Assembly: GCA_027605045.1 (NCBI GenBank)
Contig: JAQFWX010000006.1
Location: 124,001 to 188,000 of the forward strand
DNA length: 64,000 nt
Direction: 5' to 3'
DNA from: Phallus indusiatus
Lineage: Eukaryota; Basidiomycota; Agaricomycetes; Phallales; Phallaceae
This document shows, one piece after another, positions 1-12,300 of this stretch. The notes beneath the pieces are model-generated. The model made no database searches. It saw only the letters and a program-made list of their open reading frames with translations, and was not told where the DNA came from. A program made the position numbers and the translations under genes. Position 1 is the stretch's first letter. Each line of letters begins with the position of its first letter.

Positions 1-600
1 AAACTGACAAAACTTCTAGTCGGTCGTAACCTCAAGAGTTTATAGCGTGCTCGGACCTTCCTTGAGCTACCAGTGGGCAAATAGGTCGTGCAGCAACGAC
101 AGGCAACAACCCATTTCTGTTGCTCCAGCGCTCAGTCAGATTCATTCATCATTTTATCGATAACAATTACATGGGGACAACACTTGGGGTTTCCTTTCCT
201 CTCGGCGTACCGCCAGCTTTAAGCAAGCTCAACAAATACACTCAAATTAGCAGTGGCCTAGCCTTTATTTTTCTTCACCCCGATCGGGATCATTGCGAAT
301 ATCTGACACAAAACCCTCCTCTGATAGCAGGAGATTGAATGAGGAACGATAATGGTTACCTAGTCCGCCATTACATTCAACGGGTTCGGCCTAGCTAAGA
401 AAGCGTGCTAAAGCCTTTGCAACGAGCGTAGGGTTCACGTCTTCAGCGACGAAATCGACGTCGCTGAAAGTGCGTCAAACACAAATAAGTGCTAGTGAGT
501 ACACAGACCTAAGTTTCCGGTTTGCGTTTATGGTGACACGATCACAGCGAGGTATGCCTCACCATACCTCAGTAGCAGAGATCTCTCGCATTATGCGCCG
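1..600 (+). repeat. Diverged direct duplicate of 3540-3970
   Basis: The two blocks share many short identical strings in the same order, for example GGTGACACGATCAC/ATGACACGATCACC near 533 and 3912, AGCCTTTGCAAC near 413 and 3827, and CAACAGCCCATT-like text near 105 and 3610. Indels are common. A third weaker match (GAGCTTGGCAAATCC and CCCAGTTTCCTGTTCATAGT) lies at 1430-1490. No intact frame spans the copies. Confidence 0.55.
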
Positions 601-1699
601 GTGGAGTCAACCTTCGGCCCGAATTTGGAATATATGTGATGTCTTACAAGAAGGATCATCGTGCGTGCTGTCGGCTTAGCAAGCGGTCCAAAGACCTAGC
701 ACCAAGCCTCGTCGCGTCATTGACGAACTGGTTTTATAGATGCGGCTTGAGTTTGGCGGGTTGAAGAGAGCCCGTCGCCATAGTGCATCACGGATCATGC
801 TGGCTATCGTCTATCAAAGGTCAACATCTTTGAAGCTCACAACGAACTCATTTTCGCTGTCGGCCTCTGGTCACCCCACTGGCAGAAGTCACTCTGAGCT
901 TGAGCTTGATCGACGCGGCCGTCATTCATGTACGGATAAACATATGATAGCCATGACCCATTCCCATCCAACGCTATGGTCCTTGTTGTCATTGATGGTT
1001 GTATGGTACACAGCACTGCGTTTCCACAGCCGTCTGATACTCTCTTGTGGTAAGCTTTCATTAACGACATCGTTGCCAATTTGCGGGCCTTACGCTCATT
1101 TCTGCACACAGGGTTGCAGATCATTATCAATACCTGGTCTAATGTCTGGTGCCTTCTTGCTGCTGACATACTTAAAGCTCGGGTCTGATGAAAGACACTG
1201 CCATGATATTGTATTTATATCTAGAACTTACATTGAAACGGGAAGATAGTTATATCAATAACAAACACGAGCGGGATTGCCTGAACGTAAGACACAAGAT
1301 ACAGCGGAACCTCCCCTCGCGACGCTTCTCCACCTTCCAAAAGGAGCCGGGGAGGTGACGCTGTCACGCGGCCTGGTCTCGAGGCTACAACAACCGGAGG
1401 GTTCTCATTCCCAGTCACCAGATTAACCTCGTCGAGAGCTTGGCAAATCCAGCTGAGTACCCAGTTTCCTGTTCATAGTAACAAACGCATTGTGCCACGC
1501 CATAACCCTAATGGGAAGCCCTCTCACATATGCATATGCTTGCTGACTATCGTCTTTCGAGATCGGCTCCTCTGAAGTATACAACACACTTGTTTTCGTT
1601 ACTGACGCCAAACAGGCAAGTGTCGATGTTAAACATGCTGACGTGTGTACACTCGTCTCCAAGCGGTTCAGCTGAAAGTGCTCTGATTGTAGTGAATGA

Positions 1700-2250
1700 C
1701 GGGAACTTTATCTTTCTTTCCGCATGCAGTTCTTATTCCTTGCTTAACGAATGCGTTTATGGAGTTCATTTACCCTCTATGTCAAATTCGGATTGAAACG
1801 TGCCGTATGATGATACAGGGCCGGATGCGAGCATGAACTCAATGGAACATGAGGTTCGTCTAAAACAAGGTGGGTATAATGACCCTTTGTTTTCTCATTG
1901 AAATTGAGATCATAGACTTGATAGGGTCATTTGAACACTCAAGAAACCGACCGGTCATGTTAAATTAGCACGTATGAGATTTTTGATCCTAACCAGAGCT
2001 ATCGAACAAAACGTCGCGGAGCAAAGGAAAGGGCTAGTCGACATGGTTCCACTTCACTGCAAAACTTTTAATTGAGGGGTTGGTCACGATGGAGGTGGAT
2101 TTGGGTCATTTCGGACGGTGCGTGGGATAGCGAGGGCAATGATGAGTCGATGTTTAGAGATATGAGGGTACCTTTCTTCTTTTTCATCGATTTTCATCTC
2201 TCAAGCAGCGTCTCAATCACTTTCTCATAGACGGAACCTTACAAGTCTTT
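1700..2250 (+). repeat. Repeat R2, copy 1
   Basis: This is one of four copies of a roughly 400-550 base segment, with the others at about 7700-8150, 16150-16550 (both direct) and 54850-55250 (inverted). Landmarks in every copy are a GATGATACA string, a GGTGGGTGTAAT-like string and a short frame reading (V/I)(A/S)E(R/Q)(R/K)K.(L/P)V(D/V). Copy 1 carries stops, so it is not translatable over its length. Confidence 0.55.
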
Positions 2251-5199
2251 GGTCTCAGTTCGCAATAAACTTCGTCTATTAAATTGGTTAATAGTCCACC
2301 CACCGTAAGAGCTTTATGCTGAAACAGAAAACGGAATGATCCAATTGATTGATTTTCTCTCTTCACAACCAGACGCTGGGCGTTTCTTTCGTGGCTACTT
2401 GCATAATGGTGTCAACCTTATTGGGAGATGATGTGAGACGGGAACCCAATTCGATGCATTGTGGGAGACAGAGCTTAGGACATAAATGCTCTTTGAAGAA
2501 AATCGCGCTCTCAGACTACGAGATTGGCCATCTAATGTTGGAAGTTCGATACTAGTTTGTGCAGTCCTTTCTACATTGTCCCACAGATGTGATCACTTCT
2601 TCCTTCATGAACGAGCTAGGCAACGAACCAAGATATGTTATGTTGGTCCTTTTACGCATGTTCGGGCACCCATTCACTTTACACGTTGTTTGGTAAACAT
2701 TGGGATTTGCTCAACCACACTCTCATCTCTGCTTGCGTCATTTATACATGTCCATTGATCACCACCACCAAGTTTTCATATCAGAGCTTTAGACGACTGC
2801 GTATTGACACAATTCTAATCCGGTGATTTAACTTGAACGGTTCTTTCGGGCGCTAGGTTTGGGTTCCTTTCTTTCTCCACTTGTTTTCCTATCCATCTGA
2901 TGGTACATACTCTAGCGTCGTGCGTGGTTTCGTTGGCTCATTTGCTCAGGGTCCCTTACTTTGTTTTATACGTGTCATCAGCAAACTATTCTGCCCAATC
3001 GCAATCTCAAAAGGAGATAACTAATGTAATACGGCAGGGAGCCTCAAACGAGCACCTAAGTTAAACGTGGGCAGACGCGAACCAGACTTTTGCTGAACGG
3101 GCACAAAATTGTATACAAAAACCCTATTGAATACTCTTTTTGTCCTCCCTATAAAATAATATAAGGCCATTCCTTCGCGACGATATGCAGAACGGCTGTC
3201 ATGGAATAGGTTGAAGATGATGTGTCTTTCCCAAGGGATGATCTCGAGGTAGGTTGTGTTCATATACACAAGGGCGTTGATTCACGTTTCGCTAGGCAAA
3301 TAAAAAGTCAATTGCCTCGAAAAGGATAACCTGCGTGCGTTAATAGGAAAGGTGGCACAACGCGGTAGATCGCAGCAAACGTTGATCAGGCGGGTGTACG
3401 ATTTGACCACGGGCAGATGGAAACTAGAAGTTGGCTAAAGGAGGTTAAGTGTCAGAGAATGTTCGGTTACTACTGTATATCCTTTTCTTCCTCTCACTGT
3501 TTAAACGTTTAATATTAATGTTCAACACGCGTAAGACATGAATGCATGACGCGACACGGTTGTGACAAGACGCTTCTTTGGACTGCTAGTAGACGAACAA
3601 GCCGTTGCGCAACAGCCCATTTTCTGTTTCTCAAATGCTAAAAAACTTGCTCTTATTCTTCGTCCATCATGCATCATTTCCCCGTACCAACATCACAGGT
3701 ACAACACAGCTCGGGACTATTGTGCATAGCTGGCTCTGGCGACGAGAGATTGATGGGGAACAGTAACGATCACTAAGCCGGTCAGCACGTTCAATGGGCT
3801 CAGCCTAGTTTAAGAAGCGTACTATAGCCTTTGCAACAGTTGCGTCTTCAGTCAGATTAACGTTGTCGAGTGTATGGCAAACACAGGCGAATAACCAGTT
3901 TCCCATTCATGATGACACGATCACCGAGCGCGGCGTGCGACGCCGTAACTAAGGCCATTCTCTCAAGCGCTAACGGAGTCAGCTTTCAGGACCAAATTCT
4001 GGAGATAATAAAACGTTTTAATTGGTTACGGAGTAGTTTTTTCAACAACTTGACAATGATAACGATTTACACCCTCGAATCCCAACCTTTCCCCAACCCT
4101 TCGGATGATCGGGTTGTGGACGCTTATGCATATACCCGGCCGTTCACAAAAGGGGTCAAGCGACGGCGTCTTCATATGGGGATTCGAGTAGTTCGCAGCT
4201 AAAAACACAGGGGAGAGTACTTTTTTTCACCCTATTCTATTCATACAGATACTCCAGAGCTTCTTTAGATCTGAGGCAACGAATGTGGGAGGTAGCTTCC
4301 CATAGTGTATACTACATTGATGATTTCGCCTCGTTAATGTCTCGTCAAACTGCCTTTCTATCATGGTTATGAGTCCCGCCCCAAACTAGACAGAAAATGC
4401 GCGAGAGTCCGGGAGCAAGCAATATATCTACGTGTCAGACGTATTTACATATCACGTACGTACATACATTTACACGAAAACGGCTCTACAAGGAAGGCAA
4501 ATACGACGTCAAACTGTACCCACCAATAAGTACATCGGCAACCTAAATTGTGAATTGAGAGCTGAAGAGTTTTGTGGCAATGATGCGGAATCCTAAGATG
4601 AGCCTACCCGAAAACACGGTTGCACCTCCGTTAAACGAGTGCATTAGCCTTAATGGCCGACTCTGAGGCTCTGATGTGAAGAAATAGAATAGATTCAGTA
4701 TTACTTATGGAGCAGAAACGGACAACTTTACCTTGCCCCCGTGCCTCTTATACCCCTTCAGAAACGTAAATGTAGGTTTGATCAAAACATGAACAAAAAG
4801 ATAGAATCAGTAAAAACGACTCAAACCAAATCACATATGGGCGAAAATCACACACCCACATAACCATTCCATTGTATTCTCTCGGAACGTCATTATAAAC
4901 GTCGCATCATACGAAATTGACGTTTGTTGAGTTGATTCGAGAGCTTTCTCCAAAGGTTAGAACTATTAAACGACAAGGTCTACACCTGGATAAGTCAAAA
5001 GCCAGCTGCAGGTGTGTGGGCCTAAAAGCCGTCTCGGGAAAGCTTCAAGAAATCGGAGCTGACCAATGTAACATAGGAATCAATTATCTATATAGTGCAT
5101 CAGCCCGTTAAAAGAAGCTTCTATGTAAACATAGAAATAAAACTACCCACAGATGAATCTGGTTTTCAAACCGAGATAGGACTCGCTGTAATTGAGCTT

Positions 5200-7340
5200 G
5201 TGAGAAAAGACGTTGGAAAGGTCTGGTGGGTGTTAACAGTAACGATCCTACCTGCCCCATCATCTGGGTCCGAGGATTCCCTCCGGTATACGATAAAAGG
5301 AAGGGTGATGAAGAAGACAAAGCTGGCGACGTGCTCTCTTGGACAGAACTGCCAGTGCTAGGCCGAGGCCTGCCAGAGCTCCTGCTTATTGAACAGAGAC
5401 GTGTCATTATCACTGAGAAAATAGACAACCAACGCGTTCGGAGGAAGACAAGGTATACCGGCGGTGGTCGAGGAAGACGATGCAGGACGTTGACGTTGCT
5501 CATGTCCGTTTCTGGGTCCATATCTTCGAATATACATCGATCTGGGCAAAGTTGACAGCGGAGTGTTCGTCCTCTTCCCCGCCCTGACCAGCTCCATGCT
5601 GAGGAAAGCGTTAAATCATCCAAAAATCCAAAAATCCAATCTCAATAACGTCCACATTACACTGATTTCTGAAGGTAGGCACGCTGATTGTAAGACGCGC
5701 ATCCAGAGCAAGGGCGACGAAACACACCAGAATGGGTACTGATGCGAAGAGAAGAACGCGGTTCCGTTTCTTGAACTACTTGTTGCGAAAGGGGTAGCAT
5801 CCGACCGTCCTGGATACCGGCCAATAGTGAGCATTATCAATAAGCCAGTGATGGCAGAATATTCGACCAGGCCAACGTTCCGTACTCTGGAACAGAGTGA
5901 TTGTGTAGCGCTAGCTGGCGGCGACATCCGCAGCCAAGAAGGGTTCAGCCTCGATGTAGGTCAGAGCGGAGATGATAGGTGAGAAGAGAACACAGGCTCG
6001 GTATTTCTAAAGGCCCGGCCAATGATGGGATAATATATACATTCCAGTTTTGCTGGGTTGACGAAATCGATAGCACGATTTAGAAAGCAGCCAGCAGCCG
6101 CGGAGCGAAGATGGGACTCGGGTTATGTTCGGAAGTTGTAACAGTCATTTTCAAGTAAACTACGATCGTTCAGATCTAGAAAAATAGATATTGGGTATGG
6201 CAATAGGATGTTGATGTCGATTGCGGACTCAAACTAAACCCCCAAGTGATACCGCTGTGCCTCGTGCGAACAAAGTATAGCCATACATGAGCAATTCTGA
6301 TGTATATTGGCGTAGTTTGCACGTGTATTTCTCATTCTGTAAAGCATATGAGTACTGGGACGAATAGGTACCAAAGAGAACAAACACACGATATGTCAAT
6401 CTCTGCTTGAATACGACGCGCTACCGCGCCACCAACGACAGCCACAAGTCTCACCTTTCCTCAAACACGCAATGACATTTTCTTTACGTCACTAACAATA
6501 TTATGCTGAAAAAATAGATACCCTCAGTCTTTGGGAAAGAATGCTGGGTCAAGAAGTAAAGACATTAGTCAGGTGCACTTAGCCTTAGCCAAAAAAAAGA
6601 CAATCCCCGTACCTTCTCTTTCTAGAGTCATTAGTGGAATGACAGCGTACACGTTACAAGCTCTTCACGCTTTCCCTAAAGTTCGTTCCGAGCTGAGACA
6701 CTCAACGTCTTGGAGTATGGCATGTCGCAAGGATTACAGGCTATATTTCCTCTGGGTCGGCAGAATTAAGGGCGCTGCACGAAACTTGCGTCAAGTGCCG
6801 CCGGGGCTCGACGGTGAGTTAAAAGGGAGTAATTGCTGTTGATCAATAAATACAATAAAAAACCTTCTACACCCGCCCAGACCTCACACGGTGTTCCAGC
6901 ACCCTAAACCCGCACTACTCTCCCAGCCCGCTAACCAGACAGCAACCTATCCATAATCCAGTGTGAGACTGAACCCTTCCTGTTGTCCCACCTGACCCCA
7001 GAGCGCAACAACAGGAGGTAGAATAGAGTTGGTACTGGGGTTAGGGTGGAGCAAGTCGCGTTGTGCAGATCGCGTTGAGCCACACGTTCAAGCCCAACTA
7101 GCGGCGCAGCGCCTGCGTGAACTCGAGTTTGTCGCGGCAAAGAGATATGCCTGTCTCTCTATGGCTGTCACCCGCTAAACCTGTCGTCCTCGTTCGTGCA
7201 GGCTACGAGGAATTTCAACTTGATCCTGTTTATGCTCAAAATTTGTCGTGCCGCACTCGTTACCTCTTCACCAATTACACGAGAGTAGCCTTGACCCACC
7301 ATATATCCTACACCGGTACCCTGTTTGTGAGGAAGGGAGC
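5200..7340 (+). repeat. Repeat R1, left copy
   Basis: This segment is a direct duplicate of about 18930-20110 and an inverted relative of 51350-52380. Shared landmarks include CAGCTCCATGCTGAGGAAAGC (5590 and 19010), GCAGAATATTCGACCAGGCC (5853 and 19270), a GACGGTCGGATGCT-like string and GAACAGGAGGTAGAATAGAG (7009 and 19768). The minus strand translates to a diverged string containing SDA.PFAT.SSR.G, also seen at 19380-18925 and on the plus strand at 51769-52383. The frame is interrupted in each copy, so I treat it as a decayed gene or unclassified mobile sequence of unknown function. Confidence 0.6.
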
Positions 7341-8100
7341 TGACTCAAGCCCGCCCAGGTACTCACAGACATTGTCCTCACGCAGTGTCTTGTACGGTAA
7401 TCTCGGCCACTCAGGGTGCTTAATGTAATGGCGTCCGAATCCGCCGAACAAGGTACCAGTCCAGTTAGCGACCTTTTTTCGCACTCTTGAGCACAACTCG
7501 CTCTCCCAACCTACCACGGAACTGCAAGGAATAAAACAAGACAGAGAATCTGAAAGCACTATGATGGACTGTAGCTAATGACAGGAGCTGAGAAGGTATT
7601 TGGAAACTTACATTCATCTGGACCTGGTATGCCTCATGCCTCACTCTTTCCGCCCTATCCCCCGTTTCTCCTCCCCTCCGTGTGCACTTCTTCTTCTCTT
7701 TGCTAAATAAATGCTTTCATAAAGAATGTTACTCTTTCTTGCTTAATCCGGATTGCGACGTGTCGTGTAGCGATGATACAGGGCCAGGAGAACCGGAGCT
7801 CGTTCAAGATGTGGTGGGTGTGATTGCTGTCTGTTTTCTTGTTGAAATCGAGACGTAGACTTCATAGGATCATTGTAATACTTGTAAAGATATGGGACTC
7901 TTGATCCTTATAGGAGCTATTGGGCAAGACATCGCAGAGCGAAAGAAAGGGCTAGTCGTGCACATCAACTTTTGTGGCACCATAAGGGTGGATTTACAAT
8001 CATTTCGGACGATGGGTGGGATAGCCAGGACAATGAGGAGTTGCTTGTTTAGATACGGTGTTTTGGATAAGGTCATCTTCCTCTTTTTCGTCTCTTGATC
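7341..8100. other. Intergenic stretch with repeat R2 copy 2
   Basis: No gene is supported. Positions 7700-8150 are R2 copy 2, the copy with the longest surviving frame (7892-8098, starting MGLLILIGAIGQDIAERKKG). The rest has only short frames and nothing I recognise. Confidence 0.5.
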
Positions 8101-8347
8101 CCCAGCTCATTCACCTTCTCATAGACGAAAATTTACTTTGCAAAAAGCATAGACTTTTGTCTCGTTTTCTGGTAGAGTCCGATTATAGGATTGGTTAATA
8201 GGACCGAGCGTATACCCGCTGTAAGCCTTCAAGCTTCAAGCTTCACCGGCACCCACCATCAGCTTGTCTCACACCTGCTGAATCTTCCGCTCGGGGCGCT
8301 TCGACTAGGCTATTCTTTCGTGTTCATGTTCGTGCTACATTAACAGA

Positions 8348-8808
8348 ATGAGATTCAGTCAGTCGGTGACTTCGTATAAAGGAAGCGGCTCCCTTTCCAC
8401 CTCAACACTGTTGCCAGCTCATCGGCATACGCTTTCACAGCGCCAAATCTATACCCTAAACGAGCCCATAGTTTCGGCATGCCAAAGCATTTCTACATAT
8501 CATTCTTTCACTTCTCATCGGCCTCCAACCAACCAGTCTTCAAAAAAGAAAACATGAACTCACGTCACTCAACACGAACACGAACTGTTGCGCTAGAGGG
8601 AGATACATACATACATATGCCATCTTCCGAGAGTTTGTTTGAAGAGGAAGAGCAAATGAACTTTTTGTATGGGTCTGGGGTAAATGATGTTTCCGTGACG
8701 AACCTCGAAAGTGCGACAATCCCTGTTTTGGGAGAGATGGAAGGTCGAGCTATGAAGAAAGCAGATGTCGGGGAATGTCAATGGATTCGACATTTTATTC
8801 AACAATAA
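8348..8808 (+). pseudogene. Small degenerate locus preserved in both inverted-repeat arms
   Basis: A TATAAA element (about 8378) precedes two overlapping frames. The longer one ends with a stretch reading SSESLFEEEEQMNFLY. The reverse complement of 63340-63807 in the other arm keeps the same TATAAA element and the same acidic string with mostly conservative changes, but its upstream frame and start codon are not conserved. A TCTGGGGTAAAT string just after the acidic block could be a splice donor. I do not recognise the product. It could be a small gene that lost its start in one arm, or non-coding duplicated DNA. It is convergent with NLR copy A. Confidence 0.3.
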
Positions 8809-8871
8809 CGTTGAAATAGGCTAGTGAGGGAGTCACAATACTTACGATTTCACTTTTCGCCCAACCGGTTT

Positions 8872-9090
8872 CTAAGGGCCTCCGGAAGTACTAGCATTAA
8901 CATCTTTCAGCGGATCTTTTACATTTCTAGATATGCTTCTATGCCCGTCATTCGAGACAATGACAACACTCCCAGCTGAAACCTCTTCAAGACGCGTGTG
9001 CACTGTGTTGTTTGTGTGCAGCCATCGTCGTGTCATGTGCTGAACGGTAGTGTGCGCGCTCATCCGGTGAACGCCGAGTACTTGAGTGGA
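8872..9090 (-). CDS. Short frame conserved in both arms, unknown function
   Basis: The frame reads through codons that align with 63065-63286 on the plus strand of the other arm; shared text includes MTRRWLHTNNTV.TRLE and VSAGS.VIVSN and the ending TSGGP. Most differences keep the frame, and one in-frame insertion lies near the end. In the right arm the end overlaps a possible splice donor (GTAAGA), which the left arm lacks. The frame lies about 300 bases beyond the stop codon of NLR copy A, in the same orientation. I cannot assign a function. It could be a terminal exon of a small downstream gene or an eroded coding fragment. Confidence 0.35.
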   Translation of the reverse strand, partial: STQVLGVHRMSAHTTVQHMTRRWLHTNNTVHTRLEEVSAGSVVIVSNDGHRSISRNVKDPLKDVNASTSGGP

Positions 9091-9365
9091 TACTATGGTG
9101 TAATTCGACTGTGAATGTCTCGATTTTTAGGCTCATCTGGGAATCGTCACTATTATGACCGAAATTTCACGTTTATGTATTCATGTATTTTCGGACCCTC
9201 AAACACCCGGAACATTATTTATTATAATATGCTTCTCCAACTTGAAAGTTGAAGACGTTCAAGTTTTTCCGAGTTGTGCAATGGAAATGAATGCGGGAAA
9301 TACAAACTATATTCAATTCTTTTACATAAAAATACATGTATTGATTGAGAATTCGAATTTGAGCT

Positions 9366-12300
9366 TTAGTCGTTTCCGGATTTACATTTTGTCCAGTCAG
9401 AACCATGTACGAAATTTGTGAAATTTAGTTTTGTAACGTTTCGAAATGGCGTATGAATTGTGCATGAAAACCAAAACCCTGGTCTCACTTTTTTTGGAAC
9501 CCAAAACAAACGTTCGCCCTGCAAACCCAACACCCAGCCGCTAAACTCTCTAGCAGGCCTGGCCCAGATGCTCTCCTCCACTTCAGGCAAAGTGGGAAGT
9601 GAAGCTTTTTCCCATCCCATTGATGTATAATCCAGTGTCTCCTTGGATGATATCGATGTTCTGAAGTCTCCTTTAACGACTCACATTGAATGCAAGTAAT
9701 GTTAAACTCACCCCTCGATGTCAGAATCATCGTCGGTGTGTTGACGAGCGTTGTACACAGAAGACATTATCTGATACTTATCCAGGTCCCATACATAGCA
9801 GTCCCCACACTCTTCAGGGATAACTATCAGTCGTCTTTTGCAAAGATCTAAGATTGCTGTCTGTGGAAGGTATGGGAATGGAATTGTTTTTATGGTCATG
9901 TTTGCGGATTGTATGTCCCAGATATCGAAGAAAATGCGGCCCCACCAAACATCACCGACGAGGAATGCTGTTATAATATATTTCGAGTCATCGGAGAGCC
10001 AAAAGTTCTTGATCGGTTGATCTAACGATGGGCCAGCGAGCAATGTTTCGGTGTCCACATCAAAGAGTTTTATATCACCATTATCAATCCATGCCATATA
10101 CTTCCCATTGAGGGATTGTCTGAATTGTCTTTCAGATTCATCAGGATCAGAAGGTGGAAATGGGAATGAGTTCACGTTCGTCGGATGCAATATATCGATA
10201 CCATTCTCTGACATGCATATAACATGTTTCTCGTTGACAGAAACGGCAATCGTGGAAAACTGGCATTCGAAAGTAGATGTTCTCCCTATGCTATCACCTG
10301 AATCGCAATCCCAAATTTCCACTTTATCACCATATTTGATAGCAAAGCGAGTACCTCGTACGGGGAGAAGGGATTCTAGTTCATACATTAAGTTGATTGG
10401 ACCACGAGTCATTTTGGTACAAATATCCCATATATTAATGGTTTTTCCAGATCCAGAAATAAGATAGTTGTCGAGACACAGGAGTGCGGTGATTGAACGG
10501 ATTGATCCATCTACAATAATTTCGCCTTCTTTGACGTCCCAGAGACGGAGTCCGCGATGTCCGAGGTATGCCACATGAACGTTTTCCTCGTCAGGAGCAA
10601 CACTAACGAGTCCGTCGTCTTCAAGTCCTACTTCAAAGATAATCGAGTTCGTTGTTGAAACGTCCGAGATCTGGAGGCGATGTTCATTTCCAACCGACCG
10701 ATAATGAAGAATGAGATATGAACCCCGTAGCCAAATTTCGGACACTCTCTCAAGGTCGTTGCTACGCGGATCAATGTGTTCAACCCATTGTTGAATGTGG
10801 ACTGTATGATCGACGTCTGTGTACAATGCAATTGATTTGGAGTCATGTGAGAACCCTAGTAAACGGCATCCCATTGGATCGTCCACATAGTGTTGACTGA
10901 GTAATTCTCCCATAGATACACTCCATATCGAGTACGTCCTATAGGAGATAACAAGGAGATATTGATCATCAGGGGAAAGTAAAAGGCTTCTGATGTACTT
11001 CCAACGGCGAATTTTGGTGAGTTTAGTGATTGTCTGTAAATCCCAGATCTCTATTGTGGCCTCGTCTTGTTCAAATGCGATGCAGCTGTCAGTGAGTGAC
11101 AGTCTCCGCCCATGATTGCCGGGTAGGACACAGTGCTGCGTTTGATTTCTAGTATCCCATATGTACACCTTCCCCCCGCCATAAAGGGCAATCCAGTTTC
11201 CGTTGGGGAAATCGCGGGGTGACTGTACTCCTCTCCGAAGCGTTTGACAATTTGACGACTTTTTCGATCAATAACGAGTACCTCCTTTTTCATCTTCCAT
11301 AGGATTATAAAGCGCCCGTCTGAAGATATGGCGCAATTTTGACACTCATCACCGACTATCTCCCCGTATCTCTCTATCTTCGTTTCCTTTGTCCCCGTAT
11401 TCCACACTAGGATCTCACCACCGTAAAAACAACAATAAACCAATTCACCATCAAGGGAATATACGATATTCCGGACCTCCTGAGCCCGTCCGATTTTCAA
11501 ACAAGCGAGGTGGTCCCCTGTCATATAGTTCCATAGAAGAAAATCACCTCTCCCAGACACAGTTGCGACATATGTATCGTTCGGAGAAAAAGCAATACAG
11601 GGAGATGAAACTCTCTGTGCGATACCGATTGGGCGTAAAGGACCGACAGGTTGACCAATATCGAACGAGAACAGTCCAGGGTACTTATCAAGATACTTTT
11701 TGGACACAAATGAATCACGAGGAGTAAACGGAAGGGCCGAGAGATAAATGTGTGGCATGCTCTCCCCCATCATGTCCCCGAAATCCTCTCCAAATCTGTA
11801 TGCATCCATTGCATCCGCAGCCAAGCCATCATCTGTGTCCTATCACAGTCTGGTTCAGCCATTGATATATGCGACAGGCAAGGAACCACCCACTTCACAC
11901 CAATCCGCTATTTCTCGCATCGTCTTATAACCCCGGTAAACTTCATCTAGCAAACTGATTGCTTCAAAATAATACAACAGTTTGTCGTCCATCAACTTCC
12001 GAACTTCATGAATAAGTTCTCCGCTAACAGGAGAGAATCGGAGATGTTTGGACCAAAAACGACATGAGTACGACAAATGAGACGGAATGGCTTTCTCGAT
12101 ACGTGCCTTGAAATCAGGCACCTCTTCATTGAGCAGGTGTGATGTCTCGAGCTGACAGATGTTGAAACGGAGCATCCGATTCATCACCTTGAGACAACCG
12201 AGCGTCATCCGGCTTTGGTTTGAAGTGTCAATGTAGTACTCATTAATCTCTTCGGCGGAGACGAAAAAATCGAATAAAGAGGTGTGAACAGGCCGGACGG

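Larger units (their letters stand above)
1..5200. other. Gene-poor, repeat-derived left end
   Basis: I find no convincing protein gene here. Open frames are short, lack recognisable domains and do not join through plausible introns. What is visible is duplicated, diverged sequence: roughly 1-600 resembles 3540-3970, 1205-1310 resembles 30245-30330, 1700-2250 is a copy of repeat R2, and 3310-3500 resembles 29960-30130. A pair of overlapping frames near 4917-5361 (plus) and a 171-codon frame on the minus strand (5623-5108) could be remnants of an exon, but I recognise neither. The whole stretch reads as eroded segmental duplication. Confidence 0.6.

Noticed and set aside
5108..5623. 171-codon minus-strand frame as a gene
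   Set aside because: Low-complexity serine/arginine content, overlapping plus-strand frames of similar length, and only weak similarity to the R1-type remnant at 30257-30514. No domain and no clear start.
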